From: Sulfurimonas sp. CG01_land_8_20_14_3_00_36_23
GTDB taxonomy: Bacteria > Campylobacterota > Campylobacteria > Campylobacterales > Sulfurimonadaceae
Length of the DNA: 64,000 nucleotides
Assembly (NCBI GenBank): GCA_002781365.1
Contig: PETN01000016.1
Span: 1-64,000, forward strand
Direction of reading: 5' to 3'
Shown: piece by piece, positions 59,999 through 64,000 of the stretch
Layout: every line of letters starts with the position of its first letter
Position numbering within the stretch: the first letter of the stretch is position 1
Translations under genes and position numbers: made by a program
The notes under the pieces: model-generated
Told to the model about the DNA's origin: nothing
Database searches by the model: none
The model's input: the letters and a program-made list of their open reading frames with translations, nothing else

Positions 59999-60478
59999 AT
60001 GATTAAATTAGAGGAATTTCCAATGAAAAACAAAAAAAATGCTTTTACTATGATAGAACTTGTCTTTGTTATTGTTATTTTAGGAATTTTAGCGGCTGTT
60101 GCAATCCCAAAACTTGCGGCTACAAGAACGGATGCGACTATTGCTAAGGGGAGGGCGGACATCGCAAGTATCCGCTCTTCTATAGTTATGGAGAGACAAG
60201 CTAGGCTTGTAAGAGGTGACCCAAGTTGGATACCAAAGCTCAGCAATAGCACTACAACACTTTTTACAGGTTCAGATGTCAACAGAACTCTTTTGATGTA
60301 TGGCATTGCCTCTGGTGATTGGACGACAACTGTAGCTAACGCAGGTTTAGTTCACACGTTCACAGTTAATGGAACAGCAGTTACTTTTACCTATAGCAAT
60401 ACTACAGGCATATTTACCTGCGATACAACTGCTGGTACAACAGCTCAACAAGAGTTATGTGCAAGTTTAATAAACTAA
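59999..60478 (+). CDS. type II/IV pseudopilin, paralogue of 59402-59824 (ATG at 60023 more likely)
   Basis: MKNKKNAFTMIELVFVIVILGILAAVAIPKLAATRTDAT. Confidence 0.9.
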   Translation: MIKLEEFPMKNKKNAFTMIELVFVIVILGILAAVAIPKLAATRTDATIAKGRADIASIRSSIVMERQARLVRGDPSWIPKLSNSTTTLFTGSDVNRTLLMYGIASGDWTTTVANAGLVHTFTVNGTAVTFTYSNTTGIFTCDTTAGTTAQQELCASLIN

Positions 60479-60494
60479 TATCAAGAGGATTGCC

Positions 60495-62384
60495 ATGTAT
60501 TTTTATGAAGTTGCAATCCTCGCATCCCCTTTATCTTCCCTTACCTACCACTTTGACATAGAGATAAAAATAGGCACACTTGTAGATGTAGTTCTTAGAA
60601 ATAAAACTTCCAAAGGTGTTGTAGTTTCCACATGCCAAAAACCAGAGTTTAAAACGAATGAAATTGTAGGAGTGAGCGAATTTTTCTACTCCAAAAAACA
60701 AGTTAAATTAGCCACATTTATATCGAACTATTATTTCTCTTCTTTGGGAGAAGCGCTTGGGTTGATGACTCCTTATGATGCACAGGCGAAGGCAAGCCAT
60801 CGCTTCCAAGAGAGTAAAGCAACCGATAACAACGGCCAAGGAACTGATGGCTTGCCTTTAGCAGAGAGTAGTATCACACTCTCAAAAAAACAGAATGAAG
60901 CCTTGTCTTCTCTACAAAAACATAATGTCTCTTTACTCTTTGGCGATACAGGAAGCGGTAAAACAGAGATATATATGAAATATTTCGAGCAGATATTGGC
61001 ATGTGGAAGTCGTTCAATATTTTTAATGCCTGAAATCTCTTTGACTCCTCAGATGGAGACAAGACTCAAAGAGCACTTTGGAGATGCTGTTGTTATGTGG
61101 CACTCAAAACTGACTCCTCTTCAAAAGAGAAAAGCCTTAGAAAAAATCTACGATGGAACTGCGTATATCATCGCTGGTCCAAGGTCTGCACTCTTTTTAC
61201 CTATTGAAAATTTGGGTCTAATTGTCGTAGATGAAGAGCATGACGATAGTTATAAGTCCTCATCAAGACCACGTTACAATGCTCGTGACATAGCTATTTA
61301 TATGGGTAAACTTTATGATGTTCCCGTAGTTTTAGGAAGTGCAACACCCTCTCTGAACTCTTATGTGAAGTTTCCACATGCCAGACTTAAGGGTGGGCAC
61401 TTCTCTTCAAACAAAGAGTTTGTTTATGAGCGCTCCGTTGAAACACTCTCTCCCCTTATTCTAAGTACATTAAAAGCGAGTGTTGAAGCTAAAGAGCAAT
61501 CGATAGTTTTCCTTCCAACGCGTGCAAATTTTAAGTATCTTATTTGTCAAGATTGTGGGCATACCTATGAGTGTGTCTTTTGTAGTATTGGGATGAGTAT
61601 CCATCAACATTCACGCGCTCTGAAGTGTCACTACTGTAATGCAACGCAGGCGATACCTCAAGTCTGTAGTGAGTGCGGTAGCGGTAATCTTACAAGTTCG
61701 CGCCTTGGAACTGCCGAAGCAGTAAAGAACATTAGTGAAGAGTTTCCACATGCCAATGTTGAGCAGTTCGACAGAGATAGCATTACCACGCAAAACAAAC
61801 TTAAAAAAGCACTTAAGAGGTTTAATGACAAAGAGACAGATATTCTTGTTGGAACGCAGATGTTAAGTAAAGGGCATGATTACCATGGGGTTACTTTAGC
61901 TGTTGTGCTTGGTATGGATAACATGCTCAATATGGGTGATTACAGAGCTAGAGAAAAAGCACTCTCCTCTTTAATCCAAGTCGCAGGAAGAAGTGGTAGA
62001 AAAAAGAGCGCAAAGGTATTGGTTCAGAGTTTTAATGAAGAGTTTTTTAGTACATATATGGACAACTACGAAGCCTTTTTAGAAGAGGAAAAAACCTATA
62101 GAGAAGATTTGTACCCGCCTTACAAAAAACTTTGCAGAGTTCTCTTTAGCGATAAAAATGGACTTAAAGCAAAAGAGCAGATGCTAAAAATGCAAGAGGC
62201 TCTGAAAAGTTTTTCGCATGTGGAAATTGTTGGTTATGGAAAGTGCGGGATAGAGAGAGTTGCAAACAAATACAGATTTGAGATTTTACTTCGTAGTGAT
62301 AAAAGTACAGACATCATCAAAGCAGTTTCCACATGCCGCGTCGATTTGGCTGAGGTTGATATGGACCCTATCGAGTTTGGGTAA
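60495..62384 (+). CDS. priA: primosomal replication restart helicase PriA
   Basis: LLFGDTGSGKTEIYMKYF; VVDEEHDDSYKSSSRPRYNARDIAIY; zinc-binding CQDCGHTYECVFC...CHYCNATQAIPQVCSECGS. Confidence 0.96.
   Translation: MYFYEVAILASPLSSLTYHFDIEIKIGTLVDVVLRNKTSKGVVVSTCQKPEFKTNEIVGVSEFFYSKKQVKLATFISNYYFSSLGEALGLMTPYDAQAKASHRFQESKATDNNGQGTDGLPLAESSITLSKKQNEALSSLQKHNVSLLFGDTGSGKTEIYMKYFEQILACGSRSIFLMPEISLTPQMETRLKEHFGDAVVMWHSKLTPLQKRKALEKIYDGTAYIIAGPRSALFLPIENLGLIVVDEEHDDSYKSSSRPRYNARDIAIYMGKLYDVPVVLGSATPSLNSYVKFPHARLKGGHFSSNKEFVYERSVETLSPLILSTLKASVEAKEQSIVFLPTRANFKYLICQDCGHTYECVFCSIGMSIHQHSRALKCHYCNATQAIPQVCSECGSGNLTSSRLGTAEAVKNISEEFPHANVEQFDRDSITTQNKLKKALKRFNDKETDILVGTQMLSKGHDYHGVTLAVVLGMDNMLNMGDYRAREKALSSLIQVAGRSGRKKSAKVLVQSFNEEFFSTYMDNYEAFLEEEKTYREDLYPPYKKLCRVLFSDKNGLKAKEQMLKMQEALKSFSHVEIVGYGKCGIERVANKYRFEILLRSDKSTDIIKAVSTCRVDLAEVDMDPIEFG
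60626..60638. repeat. uptake-like motif copy TTCCACATGCCAA
   Basis: exact 13-mer, priA. Confidence 0.8.
60996..61008. repeat. uptake-like motif copy TTGGCATGTGGAA
   Basis: exact 13-mer, priA. Confidence 0.8.
61372..61383. repeat. uptake-like motif copy TTCCACATGCCA
   Basis: exact core, priA. Confidence 0.8.
61744..61756. repeat. uptake-like motif copy TTCCACATGCCAA
   Basis: exact 13-mer, priA. Confidence 0.8.
62327..62337. repeat. uptake-like motif copy TTCCACATGCC
   Basis: exact core, priA. Confidence 0.75.
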
Positions 62385-62951
62385 TTAAACAGCTCTTATG
62401 TTGTCAAAAAACCAGTAAAACGCCATAATCAAGCCTGGTGTTTTATGCTGAGTCTCATCAAACATAAACTTTTTTGCCTCCGCAAAAGGGAGATAAATGA
62501 CTTCTATATCCTCCTCTTCAAGACCACCACCATTATTTACTTGCATTGCATCGGAGACTTCTGCATAATAGAGGGTTTGAAGTGCGCCAGAAATACCAAC
62601 ATTAGTGTAGTATGAGGTCACTCTTTGTATATTTTCTACAGGAACATCATAGCCGCACTCTTCTAAAATCTCCTCTTTTGCTATCTGCACATTTTTGGCA
62701 TCTTTATCGACTAATCCCGCGCAGAGTTCATAGGTGTAGCCATTTACTTTGTTGGAGTTTAAAACAGTGATTCTTAGCTGCTTAACAAGAATAAAAGACT
62801 CTTTTTGGACATGCCAAAGAAGGATGCTCACACTATCATGACTTAGAACCGCTTCCCATGTTTTTTTGATATTTTTGAGGGTGTAGTTAATCTGAATTGG
62901 CTTCGCATATATTGGGTTTTCAAGTGCTTGAATTGAGTCTATTTTAACCAT
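62385..62951 (-). CDS. NUDIX hydrolase
   Basis: YELCAGLVDKDAKNVQIAKEEILEECGYDV Nudix box-like. Confidence 0.85.
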   Translation of the reverse strand: MVKIDSIQALENPIYAKPIQINYTLKNIKKTWEAVLSHDSVSILLWHVQKESFILVKQLRITVLNSNKVNGYTYELCAGLVDKDAKNVQIAKEEILEECGYDVPVENIQRVTSYYTNVGISGALQTLYYAEVSDAMQVNNGGGLEEEDIEVIYLPFAEAKKFMFDETQHKTPGLIMAFYWFFDNIRAV

Positions 62952-64000
62952 CTTTTTTTACCTCATGAGTAGCTCTTTCATTGTAAAAATAACAAACTTT
63001 ATAGATACTTTGCTGTTTAAGAAATTGTGTCTGATTTTCTATATGCAAGGCTATACTTTGGTTGTAGTTGTCTCGAAGCATCATAAAGGCCTCTCGTTCT
63101 TTGCCTTTTAACTTTTTGGTTGTGACTTGAACGACTCGGAGTGGATTGATGGCTTGCATGTTTTTATATAAGCCAAAGTGCAAATGTGGTCCAGTTGAGA
63201 GACCGGTGCTTCCTACATAACCGATGGTTTGACCTTTTTTAACATATTTGCCCTTTTGTATGCCTCTGCGAAAAGATTTTTGATGTGCATAGAGAGTGAG
63301 ATACCCATCGGCGTGGCGTATCTTTATAAGATTGCCGTATCCATGAGATCTTCCTGCAAAAACTACAGTTCCGCTTCCCGCAGCCACTATAGGTGTTCCT
63401 CTTCTTGCAGCATAGTCAACCCCTGCATGGGCTCTATATTTTTTCAAAACTGGATGAAATCTACGTTTTGAAAAATAGGAAGATATCCTCGCATTTTTTA
63501 CGGGTTGTGCAAGTAAAAAACCTTCAACTTCATTACCGTTTTCATCATAATATCTATCATCATCGTTGAGGTAAATGTAGTGTTGTTTATGTTTCATCTC
63601 TATCATAGCAACTTTTAACGTAGGCATAGAAAAAGGGATGCCTAAGCGATATTTTTGATCATAAATAATTGCCAAAGTATCTCCCACTCTCAAATCTCGT
63701 TTAAAATTAAGGGAGTGTTTAAAGCTTGCAACAAAGATTTGTGCCAATTTGTTAGAGCCAGTTGCTCTGATGATGTCCAAGTAAGGTGAGTGCGATATTT
63801 TAATCGTTAGAGCTTCTGTTTTTGTGCTGCTGATGATAGGTATAGCTTCAAAAGCGTAGGAGTTGTTCTGCTTATAGATATGAATCTGAAGCTCATCATT
63901 CATAGGGATGAGAACCTGTTCTATAGCACCATTAGCATCTTTGAGTATTTGGTAGTTTATACCTGCTCGTATCTCTTCTGTCTGCTTTTGATCATCTTTA
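62944..64000 (-). CDS. M23 family metallopeptidase (5' end beyond window)
   Basis: HAGVDYAARRGTPIVAAGSGTVVFAGRSHGYGNLIKIRHADGYLTLYAHQ; GSTGLSTGPHLHFGL. The frame stays open upstream of 63903 to the window edge. Confidence 0.9.
   Translation of the reverse strand, partial: KDDQKQTEEIRAGINYQILKDANGAIEQVLIPMNDELQIHIYKQNNSYAFEAIPIISSTKTEALTIKISHSPYLDIIRATGSNKLAQIFVASFKHSLNFKRDLRVGDTLAIIYDQKYRLGIPFSMPTLKVAMIEMKHKQHYIYLNDDDRYYDENGNEVEGFLLAQPVKNARISSYFSKRRFHPVLKKYRAHAGVDYAARRGTPIVAAGSGTVVFAGRSHGYGNLIKIRHADGYLTLYAHQKSFRRGIQKGKYVKKGQTIGYVGSTGLSTGPHLHFGLYKNMQAINPLRVVQVTTKKLKGKEREAFMMLRDNYNQSIALHIENQTQFLKQQSIYKVCYFYNERATHEVKKDG

Overview
This 64 kb window is AT-rich chromosomal DNA from a Campylobacterota (epsilonproteobacterial) genome, most likely Sulfurimonas-like. 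That assignment rests on gene content and order and was not tested by search. It is dominated by core genes: rpmJ-rpsM-rpsK-rpsD-rpoA-rplQ; tRNA-Thr/Tyr/Gly/Thr-tuf-rpmG-tRNA-Trp-secE-nusG-rplK-rplA-rplJ-rplL-rpoB-rpoC; rpsL-rpsG-fusA; flgB-flgC-fliE-PBP; murE, panC, panD, prfB, tkt, priA. Signalling genes lie between them: two PAS/GGDEF/EAL proteins, a CetA/CetB-like split energy-taxis pair with a CZB domain, and a FecR / CHASE2-cyclase / GAF-HD-GYP / MBL-fold cyclic-nucleotide phosphodiesterase block. The most striking signal is no gene. It is a short word, TTTCCACATGCCAAA (core TCCACATGCC / GGCATGTGGA). I count 22 exact core copies by eye, against about 0.1 expected for a random 10-mer on both strands. 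It occurs in both orientations, inside genes as single copies and between genes as perfect inverted pairs placed where terminators belong (after rplQ and after rpoC). It is densest in priA and in a spore-photoproduct-lyase-like gene, and absent from about 17 kb of tuf/rplKAJL/rpoBC. This is the architecture of DNA uptake sequences in Neisseria and Pasteurellaceae, and I am not aware of one described for this phylum. Other observations include a decayed cysC-like reading frame interrupted at a 9-G tract, two REP-like palindromes between paralogous pseudopilin genes, a 19-bp iteron-like repeat, a duplicated prfB 3' end, and a terminator-like hairpin abutting tRNA-Trp.
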